Source: Oceanobacillus oncorhynchi
Lineage (GTDB): Bacteria; Bacillota; Bacilli; Bacillales; Amphibacillaceae
Direction of reading: 5' to 3'
NCBI RefSeq assembly: GCF_000821065.1
Contig: NZ_CDGG01000001.1
Coordinates: 620,001 to 684,000 of the forward strand
DNA: 64,000 bases
The translations under genes were made by a program, and so were the position numbers. The notes below the pieces were generated by a model. That model saw only the letters and a list, made by a program, of their open reading frames with translations, was not told the origin of the DNA and did no database searches. Position 1 is the stretch's first letter, and each line of letters opens with the position of its first letter. Below, piece after piece: positions 1-8,857 of this stretch.

Positions 1-1
1 A

Positions 2-592
2 ATTACAAAAGGAAATATATTAATTGAAAATGCTGTGCGTGAACATTTAAGTTCAGTGGTTTCGAAATTGGAAGAGATGAACGTGCAAGTGATTGATGAA
101 GATGGCGGATTACGGGTTATTGGTTCTGATGCGACGCAATCTACAGATATAAAAACATTGCCGCATCCAGGTTTCCCGACAGATATGCAATCACAAATGA
201 TGGCATTGATGTTATGTGCGAAGGGAACCAGTGTTATCACTGAAACCGTATTTGAGAACCGTTTTATGCATGTAGAAGAATTTCGCCGTATGAATGCGAA
301 TATTAAAATTGAAGGCCGCAGTGTGATTATCGAAGGTCTTTCTAAATTACAGGGTGCAGAAGTGGCAGCGACAGATTTACGCGCAGCAGCAGCACTGATT
401 TTAGCAGGACTTGTAAGTGACGGTTATACACGGGTTACAGAGCTGAAGCACTTAGATCGCGGATATGTTGATATCGTAGGAAAATTAGCGAATCTTGGCG
501 CAGACATTAGACGCGTTGATGAAAATGGTGTCGTATTACAGCCATTAGGTGTAGAAGAAAATGTCGAATTAAGTGAATTTGTAACGGAATAA
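2..592 (+). CDS. murA: UDP-N-acetylglucosamine 1-carboxyvinyltransferase, 3' part (window edge)
   Basis: Enolpyruvyl transferase for the first committed step of peptidoglycan synthesis (PEP plus UDP-GlcNAc) in the cytoplasm. The reading frame is open from the first bases of the window, so only about the last 196 residues are present and the start lies upstream. Visible family motifs are the FPTDMQSQ stretch, [10 protein letters not shown], the [13 protein letters not shown] helix and HLDRGYVD, all typical of the C-terminal half of MurA. In B. subtilis the murAA copy lies upstream of ywmB-spoIID. Here spoIID is found about 13 kb downstream, which supports murA (murAA type) over murZ. A terminator follows at once. 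Confidence 0.95.
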   Translation: MTKGNILIENAVREHLSSVVSKLEEMNVQVIDEDGGLRVIGSDATQSTDIKTLPHPGFPTDMQSQMMALMLCAKGTSVITETVFENRFMHVEEFRRMNANIKIEGRSVIIEGLSKLQGAEVAATDLRAAAALILAGLVSDGYTRVTELKHLDRGYVDIVGKLANLGADIRRVDENGVVLQPLGVEENVELSEFVTE

Positions 593-608
593 TACTATCG
601 CAATCCTT

Positions 609-645
609 TCAAAAAAGATGTATCTCATGGAGATGCGTCTTTTTT
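609..645 (+). terminator. Rho-independent terminator of murA
   Basis: The sequence AAAAAAGATGTATCTC pairs with GAGATGCGTCTTTTTT across a 3-4 nt loop (two G-U pairs), giving a stem that ends in a T run. It is the landing site of the group II intron that starts 2-3 nt further on. Confidence 0.85.
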
Positions 646-647
646 AT

Positions 648-2519
648 GTGCGCCAGGCATGGCGACTATCTAGGTGGTGGAAATCCACTGTGGAGGTACA
701 CATCGACCAACCACTAGAGAAGCGCAAAGCATTTATCGTGAGGTAAAGGCTGAAGGAAGCGTGTATCAAAATCTTGGCTCGACGAACAGAAATCTGATAC
801 GAAGGCTCTGTAGGCGGATAAGGCTCCATAACAAGTCAAAATCCAAAAGATGTGCGTAACCCTGCAGAGTAAATTAGGCGAGTAAAAGAGGAAAGATAGT
901 TGTCTTACCCTGGGAGGTCTCACGGACAGCTGAGGAGTCCCCTAAAAAGAAAGCTGGTCGAAAAAGGTTTATCGTGAGAAGTCAGCCGATGCCGTAGTAG
1001 TGATGAAAATCATGAAGGGCTGAACAATTTATAGTGTTTCTACGCCATGAATGCACGAAGAATAAACTTCTGAATGTGTTAATGATGAAAGTATGAGCGT
1101 ATCTCAGAGGATAGTCAAAATAGAAGTGTTCTCCGTCACATGAAAGGAAAGGAAGAAACGAGTGTGGAAATTTTAGAAAAGATTTTAAGCGATCAAAATA
1201 TGAACGAAGCCTATCTTCGAGTGTACCGAAACAAAGGTGCAGGTGGGGTAGACGGCGTAACAGTAAATGAACTGAAAGCATACCTAAGGAAACACAAAGA
1301 GGAATTGCGAACGCAAATCCAGAAAAGAAAATACAAACCAATGCCAGCACTGCGCGTAGAAATTCCGAAAGAAAATGGAAAGATGCGCAAATTGGGTATT
1401 CCAACAGTGGTTGACAGAGTTGTCCAACAGGCAATTAGTCAAGTGCTCAGCCCGATATTTGAAAAACAATTCAGTGACTACAGTTATGGTTTCAGACCAA
1501 GAAGAAGTTGCGAAATGGCAATCACGCAAGTATTGGAATATATCAATGACGGATACCAGTGGTTAGTGGATATTGACCTGGAACGATTTTTCGATACTGT
1601 CCATCATGATAAGTTAATGCGAATAATCTCGCACACAATCAAAGATGGTGATGTCATTTCTCTGATACGAAAATACCTCGTAAGTGGTGTGATGGTCGAT
1701 GGGAAATATGAAGATACAACTATAGGAACCCCACAGGGAGGCAACCTTAGTCCACTTCTAAGTAACATTATGTTGAATGAGTTAGATAAGGAACTGGAGG
1801 CAAGAGGTCTGCGTTTCGTAAGATACGCAGACGATAGCCTTATCTTTGTCAAAAGTGAAAAGGCGGCAAATAGAGTTCTTACTTCCATTACAACATTTAT
1901 CGAAGAGAAACTGGGGCTAAAGGTAAATATGGAGAAAAGTAAAATCTCACGCCCTACGAAAACAACATTTCTAGGCTTTGGTTTTTACTATGACTCAAAT
2001 AAGAGGAAATTTCAACCGAGACCCAGTAAAACGTCGGTTCAAAAATTCCAAAGGAAACTGCGCCGATTAACAAAGCGAAATTGGAGTATTTCCTTAAACG
2101 ACAGAATCATCAAGTTAAAACAGGTCATGTATGGTTGGGTCAACTATTTTAGGGTAGCTAATATGAAGAGCGTTTTAGAGTCTATAGATGCGAAGTTGCG
2201 CTCCAGAATAAGAGTAATTATCTGGAAACAATGGAAGAACAACAAAAAGAGAATTAAATCTCTCATACAACTTGGTATACCAAAGGAAGAAGCCAAGGGG
2301 CTAACCTATTGTAGGAAAGGTTTCCGATTTACTGGGTTGTCGAAAGTTGTTCAGAGAGCATTGTCTAATAAAAGACTAAAGCAAAGAGGTATCCCCTTTG
2401 CCTTAGACCGTTATCTAAAAGTACACACTGAAATATAAATTGAACCGCCGTATACGGAACCGTATGTACTGGTGGTGTGAGAGGGGCGAAAAGTTATTTA
2501 GCTTTTCCCTCTACTCGAT
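648..2519 (+). mobile_element. Group II intron, class IIC-like, with intron-encoded protein
   Basis: The 5' end GTGCGCC fits the GUGYG rule and begins just after the murA terminator T run. About 490 nt of structured, non-coding RNA precede the reverse transcriptase gene. After the stop codon comes a domain V-like hairpin (ACCGCCGTATACG pairing with CGTATGTACTGGTGGT, about 2443-2478). A domain VI-like hairpin follows (GAGGGG/CCCTC with an AAAAG/CTTTT extension, about 2480-2515), and the intron ends near ACTCGAT. Insertion behind a transcription terminator is the known habit of class IIC introns. The 3' boundary is placed to within a few bases. All parts look intact, so the intron may be active. 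Confidence 0.85.
1140..2438 (+). CDS. ltrA: Group II intron reverse transcriptase/maturase
   Basis: Intron-encoded protein of 432 residues that helps splice its host intron and reverse-transcribes it during mobility. The RT fingers and palm are visible: NKGAGGVDGVTV near residue 31, PKENGKMRKLGIPTVVDRV near 76, SYGFRPRRSC near 114, DIDLERFFDTVHHDKL near 143, GTPQGGNLSPLLSN near 195 and the catalytic RYADDSLIF near 227. These are followed by a thumb/maturase region with GWVNYFR near 335. No HNH endonuclease domain is seen at the C terminus, as expected for class C proteins that target terminator motifs. Codon use looks similar to the neighbours. The ATG at 1140 lacks a strong ribosome binding site, which is common in these introns. 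Confidence 0.93.
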   Translation: MKGKEETSVEILEKILSDQNMNEAYLRVYRNKGAGGVDGVTVNELKAYLRKHKEELRTQIQKRKYKPMPALRVEIPKENGKMRKLGIPTVVDRVVQQAISQVLSPIFEKQFSDYSYGFRPRRSCEMAITQVLEYINDGYQWLVDIDLERFFDTVHHDKLMRIISHTIKDGDVISLIRKYLVSGVMVDGKYEDTTIGTPQGGNLSPLLSNIMLNELDKELEARGLRFVRYADDSLIFVKSEKAANRVLTSITTFIEEKLGLKVNMEKSKISRPTKTTFLGFGFYYDSNKRKFQPRPSKTSVQKFQRKLRRLTKRNWSISLNDRIIKLKQVMYGWVNYFRVANMKSVLESIDAKLRSRIRVIIWKQWKNNKKRIKSLIQLGIPKEEAKGLTYCRKGFRFTGLSKVVQRALSNKRLKQRGIPFALDRYLKVHTEI

Positions 2520-2550
2520 TTTTCTGTAATTAACCTCTATAACAAGCGAC

Positions 2551-2597
2551 AGTTTTTGATAGGACGACTAATCGCAGCAATGTTATCAGGTTAATTA
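2551..2597 (+). repeat. Short dispersed repeat, degenerate hairpin copy
   Basis: Contains TTTTTGATAGGACGACTAATCGCA, a variant of the short repeat with loop GAGTAATCGCA seen also near 13090, 17520, 18400, 26095, 26230-26290 and 31105-31163 (listed here in two parts: TTTTTGATAGGAC then GACTAATCGCA). It continues into GCAATGTTATCAGGTTAAT, which recurs almost unchanged at 26112-26130. The stem is not preserved in this copy. Confidence 0.6.
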
Positions 2598-2660
2598 ATT
2601 TTAATGAATATTATATTTGTTACAGTACATTTGCTACAGAAAAGTAGTAAAAAACTATCT

Positions 2661-2851
2661 AGCGGAAGAAAAACACGGAGATTCCTGGTCGACTAAGAAC
2701 GGTCACGTCCTGTGACCAACGACCGACACTAGGACGTCCTGTCCGTTGTGGGAAAGCGCGGAGGGAAGACCCCGCAGAAAAAAAGCGAACTTCTTTTTTT
2801 TGAGGAGGCTGAGCTCAAGCCCACGGAAAGCGTAGTGTTTTTCTGTAGCGG
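2661..2851 (+). repeat. Long palindromic repeat (copy 1)
   Basis: An imperfect palindrome whose left arm (AAGAAAAACACGG) and right arm (GTGTTTTTCTG) pair. Inside are the shared blocks GGAGATTCCT, GACCCCGCAG, GAGGAGGCTGAGC and CACGGAAAGCG. A 117-bp central part (2684-2800) is nearly identical to that at 26308-26424. The 2439-3094 gap holds the intron 3' end, this repeat, the short repeat at 2551 and the dppA promoter region. No gene is seen in it. Confidence 0.75.
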
Positions 2852-3053
2852 TAGCTAGAAGGTAAAACCTTCATTTTAAAGCATATAGGTACAAAGAATT
2901 ATTTTTTCAAATCTTATTAAATAGATATGGTTAGTAACAAGTTACGTTAAATCAGCAGTCTATTCGTTTTTCGAAATAAAATGTTAGAAAAAGAAATGAG
3001 TGATAATTCATTTTTTTACAATATTTCTCTTCTCACTTTTCATGAAACATGCT

Positions 3054-3068
3054 ATATTTGAGAAAATT
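3054..3068 (+). promoter_or_regulatory. Possible CodY box upstream of dppA
   Basis: ATATTTGAGAAAATT read on the minus strand (AATTTTCTCAAATAT) matches 12 of 15 positions of the CodY consensus AATTTTCWGAAAATT. The B. subtilis dpp operon is a classic CodY target. In an AT-rich spacer such a match can occur by chance, so this is tentative. Confidence 0.35.
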
Positions 3069-3094
3069 ACTAATATTTCGATTGGGTGATGAAA

Positions 3095-3919
3095 ATGAAA
3101 ATGTATATCTCTGTGGATATGGAAGGAATAACAGGACTTCCCGACGCCAGCTTTGTGGATTGGCGGAAGCATAATTATGAAAGAGCCCGCAAAATAATGA
3201 CGGATGAAGCAAATTACGTGATTCAAGCTGCCTTTGATGAAGGAGCAGAAGAAGTATTAGTGAACGACAGCCATTCCAAGATGAACAATTTACTTATTGA
3301 TGAGATTCATCCGGATGCCTTATTAATAACGGGAGAGGTCAAGCCCTTTTCAATGATGCAAGGATTAAATGACAGCTATAGCGGTGTTTTCTTTGTAGGT
3401 TATCATGCAAGAGCAGGGCAGCGCGGGGTGATGTCACACTCAATGATACACGCTATCCGTAACTTTTATCTGAATGATCATTGTATCGGGGAGATGGGAA
3501 TGAATGCATATCTTGCCGGATACTTTGGTGTACCTGTTTTATTTGTAGCAGGAGATGACCAGGCAGCGGCAGAAGCAGAGAAATTAATCCCGCATGTCAC
3601 CACTGCTGTTGTAAAGGAAACAATCTCGAGATCCTCCGTAAAAAGTTTAACACCTAAAAAAGCAGGTCTGTTGCTTAAAGAAAAAGTAAAGCTCGCTCTG
3701 GATAACCGCAAGCTTGTATCCCCATTGATTCCTCCAGAAAATCCAGAGCTGACGATCGAATTTAATAACAGCGGACAGGCAGAATGGGCCAATTTAATGC
3801 CCGGCACGCTATGGATTCCCGGCACAACCAAAGTGCGCTTCCAGGCAAAAGATATGAAGGAAGCCTATCAAGCGATGCTGGTTATGACGGAACTGGCCAT
3901 GCAGACAACATTTTCCTAA
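3095..3919 (+). CDS. dppA: D-aminopeptidase DppA (M55 family)
   Basis: Zinc-dependent D-aminopeptidase that removes D-amino acids from the N terminus of short peptides. It probably acts in the cytoplasm on imported cell-wall peptides. The N terminus carries the M55 zinc motif YISVDMEGITGL, with VNDSHSKMNN near residue 57 and FVGYHARAG near 98. Starts are possible at GTG 3086, ATG 3089, 3095 and 3101. GGGTGAT at 3084-3090 favours 3095, giving 274 residues of normal family length. It is the first gene of dppABCDE-ykfABCD, separated by 160 nt from dppB. Confidence 0.93.
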   Translation: MKMYISVDMEGITGLPDASFVDWRKHNYERARKIMTDEANYVIQAAFDEGAEEVLVNDSHSKMNNLLIDEIHPDALLITGEVKPFSMMQGLNDSYSGVFFVGYHARAGQRGVMSHSMIHAIRNFYLNDHCIGEMGMNAYLAGYFGVPVLFVAGDDQAAAEAEKLIPHVTTAVVKETISRSSVKSLTPKKAGLLLKEKVKLALDNRKLVSPLIPPENPELTIEFNNSGQAEWANLMPGTLWIPGTTKVRFQAKDMKEAYQAMLVMTELAMQTTFS

Positions 3920-4079
3920 AGCTTCTAAACCACCTCTTAAAGTGTAATGAATACAAGAAACAAACATATTTATCATTAGTAACAAGCTGATTTATTCTTT
4001 TTAATTAACAGGTTCGTTTTTCTTTTCTTTATATACGGAATGTTTTTTTATAAAAAGATATGATAGTGAGGTGAAAGGT

Positions 4080-5018
4080 ATGCTGAAATACATTTTTAAG
4101 CGCTTACTTATTATGATTGTTACGCTATGGGTGATCATTACCCTTACTTTTGTATTAATGGTAAATATACCAGGATCTCCTTTTAACACAGATCAGTCAT
4201 CAAATGCAACGGTACAGGCTAACCTGGAGGCGCATTATAATTTAGATCAGCCTTACTACATACAATATTTGCTTTACATTAAATCCATTGTCACCTTTGA
4301 ATTCGGACCTTCTATCAAGCAGCCTAATCAGACAGTAAATGACCTTTTATCACGGGGTTTTCCCATTTCCTTTGAACTGGGAATCATCACGATTGCCCTG
4401 GCAGTCGTTTCCGGCGTATTGATTGGAATAATTGCAGCGCTGCGGCATAACGGCTTTCTTGATTATCTAACTATGGGGATTGCTGTTTTAGGCATCTCGA
4501 TACCAAACTTTATTTTAGCTACGATTCTTATTCAGCAGCTGGCGGTAAATTTGGAAATATTTCCGGCAGCCACCTGGAGAAGCCCCGCTCACATGGTGCT
4601 TCCTATCCTTGCGCTTGCGACAGGACCAATGGCAATTATTGCCCGTTTGACACGCTCTACAATGCTGGAGGTGCTGACACAGGATTATATTAAAATGGCA
4701 AAGGCAAAAGGACTGTCGCCTTGGAAGGTCATTTTCAAGCATGCGCTCCGGAACGCGTTAATGCCAGTTGTAACGATTATGGGAACCCTCTTTGCAGGGA
4801 TCTTGACAGGAACCTTTGTGATTGAACAGATTTTTGCGATACCGGGAATGGGAAGATATTTTGTGGAAAGCATTAACCAGCGTGATTACCCGGTAATTAT
4901 GGGGACCACTGTTTTTTACAGCGCTTTCTTGATTATTATGCTTTTCCTGGTGGACATTGTCTATGGAATACTTGATCCACGAATCAAGATGCATCAGAAA
5001 GGGGGCAGATCAAGATGA
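4080..5018 (+). CDS. dppB: Dipeptide/oligopeptide ABC transporter permease DppB
   Basis: Inner-membrane permease of a peptide ABC importer. An N-terminal membrane segment follows MLKYIFKRLL, and the typical DppB/OppB loop after it contains GSPFNTD. The cytoplasmic EAA coupling motif is seen near residue 205 (DYIKMAKAKGLSPWKVIF), and further membrane helices run to the C terminus. GAGGTGA at 4068-4074 places the start at ATG 4080. The stop overlaps the dppC start (ATGA), indicating translational coupling. Confidence 0.94.
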   Translation: MLKYIFKRLLIMIVTLWVIITLTFVLMVNIPGSPFNTDQSSNATVQANLEAHYNLDQPYYIQYLLYIKSIVTFEFGPSIKQPNQTVNDLLSRGFPISFELGIITIALAVVSGVLIGIIAALRHNGFLDYLTMGIAVLGISIPNFILATILIQQLAVNLEIFPAATWRSPAHMVLPILALATGPMAIIARLTRSTMLEVLTQDYIKMAKAKGLSPWKVIFKHALRNALMPVVTIMGTLFAGILTGTFVIEQIFAIPGMGRYFVESINQRDYPVIMGTTVFYSAFLIIMLFLVDIVYGILDPRIKMHQKGGRSR

Positions 5019-5971
5019 AACCAGAGAAAGAAATGGAGCATTTTGAGACACCGGCCGCTATCCCTGATGAATGGTTTTCGTGGAAAGAAAAGGATAAAGA
5101 AAAAATGGAGGAAGTGTCCCGTCCATCCTTATCGTATTGGCAGGATGCCTGGCGGCGTCTGGTGAAAAATAAGATGGCCATGCTTGGGCTGATCTTTCTC
5201 GTCTTACTGACGATTATGGCTATTTTCGGTCCGGTTATTTCTCCTTATGAAGTAAACAGACAAGACCTTCCGAATCAGTATCAGCCGCCTTCGATGGAGC
5301 ATTGGTTTGGCACGGATAATGCAGGGAGAGATGTGTTTACACGGACGTGGTACGGCGCCCGTATTTCCTTATTTGTCGGTCTGGTAGCTGCCTTGATTGA
5401 CGTCACCATCGGGATTATCTGGGGAGGAATCTCCGGTTACAAGGGCGGCCGTACGGATAATGTGATGATGCGTATGATTGAAGTGTTATATGGCTTGCCT
5501 TATCTATTAGTTGTTATTTTACTTTTAGTTGTACTCGGGCCGAGTCTTGGAACGATTATTCTGGCCTTGACCATTACCGGCTGGGTAGGGATGGCCCGAA
5601 TTGTGCGGGGACAGGTGCTGCAAATTAAAAACTATGAATTTGTCCTCGCTTCGAAATCATTTGGTACGAAAACATCGCGGATCATCCGGAAGAACCTCCT
5701 TCCGAATACGATGGGACCCATTATTGTTCAAATGACCTTAACCGTGCCGTCTGCAATATTTGCCGAAGCATTCTTAAGCTTTATCGGTCTTGGGATTCAA
5801 GCCCCGTTTGCCAGCTGGGGAGTGATGGCAAACGATTCATTAGGAGCGATTTTATCCGGAAACTGGTGGACTTTGTTCTTCCCGGCATTTTTTATCTCTT
5901 TTACGATGTTTGCCTTCAATGTCTTGGGGGACGGTCTGCAGGATGCACTTGATCCGAAATTAAGAAAGTAG
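5015..5971 (+). CDS. dppC: Dipeptide/oligopeptide ABC transporter permease DppC
   Basis: Second permease of the importer, 318 residues. A long charged cytoplasmic N terminus (about 60 residues) precedes the first helix, as in DppC/OppC. Family signatures are HWFGTDNAGRDVFTR near residue 98 and the EAA loop NYEFVLASKSFGTKTSRII near 208, followed by the LLPNTMGPIIV motif. The GGGGGCAG ribosome binding site lies inside dppB. The start overlaps the dppB stop by 4 nt. Confidence 0.94.
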   Translation: MKPEKEMEHFETPAAIPDEWFSWKEKDKEKMEEVSRPSLSYWQDAWRRLVKNKMAMLGLIFLVLLTIMAIFGPVISPYEVNRQDLPNQYQPPSMEHWFGTDNAGRDVFTRTWYGARISLFVGLVAALIDVTIGIIWGGISGYKGGRTDNVMMRMIEVLYGLPYLLVVILLLVVLGPSLGTIILALTITGWVGMARIVRGQVLQIKNYEFVLASKSFGTKTSRIIRKNLLPNTMGPIIVQMTLTVPSAIFAEAFLSFIGLGIQAPFASWGVMANDSLGAILSGNWWTLFFPAFFISFTMFAFNVLGDGLQDALDPKLRK

Positions 5972-5980
5972 GTGGGCAAC

Positions 5981-6985
5981 TTGGAAAGAATACTCGAGGT
6001 AAACGACTTGCATGTGACCTTTACTACGTATGGAGGGACAGTCCAAGCTGTCCGGGGCGTCAGTTTTCACTTGGATAAAGGAGAAACCTTAGCAATCGTC
6101 GGGGAATCCGGCTGCGGAAAAAGTGTTACCTCCAATGCCATTATGCGGCTGATTCCGGATCCGCCAGGGAAAATCACGAAAGGCTCCGTTATTTTTAAAG
6201 GGCAGGATCTGGCAGCATATTCGGAGAAGAAAATGCGATCCATCCGCGGAGTAGATATTTCAATGATTTTTCAAGATCCAATGACAGCACTTAATCCAAC
6301 CTTGACCATTGGCACACAGCTGATGGAGGGGTTAAAGGAACATAAGAAAATATCGGGGGCACAAGCGAAGGCAAAAGCGGTTGAAATGATGAACCTGGTC
6401 GGAATTCCTAACCCGGAGGAACGTTTAAAACAATATCCGCATCAGTTTAGCGGGGGAATGCGTCAGCGGATTGTGATTGCAATTGCTCTAATCTGTGATC
6501 CGGATTTGCTGATAGCGGATGAGCCGACGACTGCACTGGATGTGACCATTCAAGCACAGATTTTGGAATTGTTTGCAACCATCCAGGAGCGGACTGGGGT
6601 ATCGATTATTTTGATTACGCATGACCTGGGCGTGGTCGCAAAGATAGCAGACCGCATTGTTGTGATGTATGCTGGGAAAATTATTGAATCCGGCAGCAAA
6701 CGGGAAATATTCTACGAATCGAAGCATCCATACACACAAGGGCTGCTCCATTCTGTTCCCAGATTAGATGCCAAGGAAGAATTAAAGCCGATTGCTGGTA
6801 CACCACCTGATTTATTCTCACCTCCAAAGGGATGTCCTTTTACAGCGCGATGTCCATTTGCGATGGAGGTGTGTGATAAAGTTTACCCCGCTCCAGAAAA
6901 AATCAGCGATACACATTATGTGGATTGCTGGCTGCAAGATGAGCGGGCCAAGCGGCTGTTAGCTGCAAATGTCTTACAAACTTAA
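5981..6985 (+). CDS. dppD: Peptide ABC transporter ATP-binding protein DppD
   Basis: First ATPase of the importer, which powers transport with YkfD. Walker A is GESGCGKS near residue 42, the Q loop is FQDP, the signature is FSGGMRQR near 155 and Walker B is LLIADEPT near 174 followed by the H-loop ITHD. The C-terminal oligopeptide extension has the cysteine-rich GCPFTARCPFAMEVC (about residues 286-300), which in this family may bind an iron-sulfur cluster. AGGTGG at 5970-5975 favours TTG 5981 over GTG 5972. Confidence 0.93.
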   Translation: MERILEVNDLHVTFTTYGGTVQAVRGVSFHLDKGETLAIVGESGCGKSVTSNAIMRLIPDPPGKITKGSVIFKGQDLAAYSEKKMRSIRGVDISMIFQDPMTALNPTLTIGTQLMEGLKEHKKISGAQAKAKAVEMMNLVGIPNPEERLKQYPHQFSGGMRQRIVIAIALICDPDLLIADEPTTALDVTIQAQILELFATIQERTGVSIILITHDLGVVAKIADRIVVMYAGKIIESGSKREIFYESKHPYTQGLLHSVPRLDAKEELKPIAGTPPDLFSPPKGCPFTARCPFAMEVCDKVYPAPEKISDTHYVDCWLQDERAKRLLAANVLQT

Positions 6986-7000
6986 AAAGGGGGCAAAACA

Positions 7001-8692
7001 ATGAGTAGAAAGAAGCTTTTATGGGTACTCCTGGTACTTTTTACAGCATTTGTTCTCGCTGCATGTACAGCGGGCGAGGATGCAGGAGAAGAGCCGGATG
7101 ATGCGGACACGGATACAGCAGAAGAAGCGGAAGGCGAGGAGGGCGGAGAGGATGCCGCTGCAGAAGAAACGCCGGATCTGGATGGAAAGACATTATATAT
7201 CAACAACGGTCAAGAGCCGACCTCCCTCGATCCATCCATTGGTTTTGATCAGGTATCTTGGGATCCTTTGAATAATCTGATGGAAGGGTTGACACGTCTG
7301 GATGAGAATTCAGAAGCAGCAGAAGGGGTGGCAGAGAGCTGGGATATTTCTGAGGATGGATTGACGTATACATTCCATTTGCGGGAGGATGCCAATTGGT
7401 CTAATGGAGACCCTGTGGTTGCAGAAGATTTTGTCTTTGCCTGGAAGCATATGCTGGACCCTGATACAGCTTCTGCTGCCGCATTTTTAGCTTACTACAT
7501 TGAAGGCGGAGAAGAATACAACAGCGGGGAAGGTTCGGCCGATGATGTCAATGTCACAGCCATTGATGATAAGACATTGGAAGTTGTTTTAATTCAGCCG
7601 ACTGGATTCTTCCTGGATTTGCTTACCAACCCGGCATTTTTCCCAATCAACCATCAGGTTGCTGAAGAAACGCCAGACTGGCATGCTGAAGCAGATACGT
7701 TTGTAGCAAATGGTCCATACATGTTAGATTCATGGGATCATGATAGTGAAATGATTTTTGCAAAGAATCCAGAATATTGGGATGCAGATGCTGTTAACCT
7801 GGATTATGTTCATTTTTCCATGGTTAACGATTCAAATACACAATACCAAATGTTCCAGACAGGCGAGCTGGATACAGCGAGCGTGCCTCCAGAGCTATCT
7901 GATGAATTGATAGATGGAGATAATGTATTTATCGGGGAATATGGCGGACTGGAATTCTTTCGTTTTAACCTGACAGAAGAACCGTTCCAAAATAAGAAAA
8001 TCAGACAGGCGTTTTCATACGCTATTAACCGCGATGATATTGCGGAATACGTCGTTAAACAAGGGGTAGAGCCTGCATACGGTTTTGTATCACCTGGCTT
8101 TACCGCACCGGACGGAAACGATTTCCGTGAAGAAAACGGCGATTTAGTAGCATTTGATCCGGAACGTGCCCAAGAGCTGCTCGCAGAAGGAATGAAGGAA
8201 GAAGGCTATGATGAGCTGCCGCCGATTGTACTATCCTTTAATACCAGCGACACTATTCAAGCGATTGCAGAAGCCATGCAAAATATGTTGAGTGAAAACT
8301 TAGGCGTGGAGGTCACACTGGAGAACCAGGAATGGAATGTGTTTGCAGAAGCGCAGCAAAATCTGGAACTGCAATTCTCCAGAAGCTCATTTATCAATGA
8401 TTATGCTGATCCAGTCAACTTCTTAGAAAGCTTTGTCTCAGATTCTTATATGAACCGTACCGGGTTTGAAAGTGAAGAATATGACGAGCTGATTCAAAAA
8501 GGTAAAAGCGAAACAGATGAAGAGCAGCGCTATGAATATCTATACGAAGCAGAAAGAATGCTGGCTGAAGAAATGATTGCCATGCCAATCCGCTACTATA
8601 ACGTGGTTGTTCTGGAAGCAGATGGCGTGGAGGGAATCCTTCGCCACCCGGTAGGATACTTTGATTTGAAATACGCAGATAAGACGGAGTAA
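7001..8692 (+). CDS. dppE: Peptide-binding lipoprotein DppE
   Basis: Substrate-binding protein (SBP family 5) that captures peptides outside the cell, probably including murein peptides such as L-Ala-D-Glu-mDap as in B. subtilis DppE. A type II signal peptide ends in the lipobox LAAC, with the lipidated Cys at residue 22. A strikingly acidic linker of about 40 residues rich in E, D and A follows before the mature domain (TLYINNGQEPTSLDP). 563 residues, normal length. RBS AGGGGGC precedes ATG. The high acidity fits a salt-adapted secreted protein. A terminator follows, so ykfABCD may be expressed at a lower level or from its own signals. Confidence 0.94.
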   Translation: MSRKKLLWVLLVLFTAFVLAACTAGEDAGEEPDDADTDTAEEAEGEEGGEDAAAEETPDLDGKTLYINNGQEPTSLDPSIGFDQVSWDPLNNLMEGLTRLDENSEAAEGVAESWDISEDGLTYTFHLREDANWSNGDPVVAEDFVFAWKHMLDPDTASAAAFLAYYIEGGEEYNSGEGSADDVNVTAIDDKTLEVVLIQPTGFFLDLLTNPAFFPINHQVAEETPDWHAEADTFVANGPYMLDSWDHDSEMIFAKNPEYWDADAVNLDYVHFSMVNDSNTQYQMFQTGELDTASVPPELSDELIDGDNVFIGEYGGLEFFRFNLTEEPFQNKKIRQAFSYAINRDDIAEYVVKQGVEPAYGFVSPGFTAPDGNDFREENGDLVAFDPERAQELLAEGMKEEGYDELPPIVLSFNTSDTIQAIAEAMQNMLSENLGVEVTLENQEWNVFAEAQQNLELQFSRSSFINDYADPVNFLESFVSDSYMNRTGFESEEYDELIQKGKSETDEEQRYEYLYEAERMLAEEMIAMPIRYYNVVVLEADGVEGILRHPVGYFDLKYADKTE

Positions 8693-8720
8693 GGTACAGG
8701 GGAACTGCGGTAAACAGGAT

Positions 8721-8754
8721 AGGCTCATTCATATATGAGCCTGTCTCTGTTTTT
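8721..8754 (+). terminator. Terminator between dppE and ykfA
   Basis: AGGCTCAT pairs with ATGAGCCT around a 6-nt loop, followed by GTCTCTGTTTTT. It lies inside what is otherwise one operon and may reduce read-through into ykfABCD. Confidence 0.75.
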
Positions 8755-8763
8755 AGAAAACTT

Positions 8764-8837
8764 GGTTGTCACTAAGCCCTTAGATGACAACCTTAGTTAC
8801 ACTTATGCAGTAAGAAAGTTTATACTTTCTTAACTGC
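8764..8837 (+). promoter_or_regulatory. Two consecutive bulged hairpins in the ykfA leader
   Basis: Hairpin 1 (8764-8792) pairs GGTTGTCACTAAG with CTTAGATGACAACC, 13 bp with one bulged A. Hairpin 2 (8807-8837) pairs GCAGTAAGAAAGT with ACTTTCTTAACTGC, again 13 bp with one bulged A. Neither has a T run after it, so they are not plain terminators. The second ends only 6 nt before the AGGAGG of ykfA. They may act in RNA processing or stability, or control translation. Confidence 0.55.
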
Positions 8838-8857
8838 CAAAAAAGGAGGATATATAG

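Noticed and set aside
644-1434. Several overlapping frames of 60-150 codons in the intron 5' region
   Set aside because: They lie in the structured RNA of the group II intron or opposite the reverse transcriptase and show no coding features.
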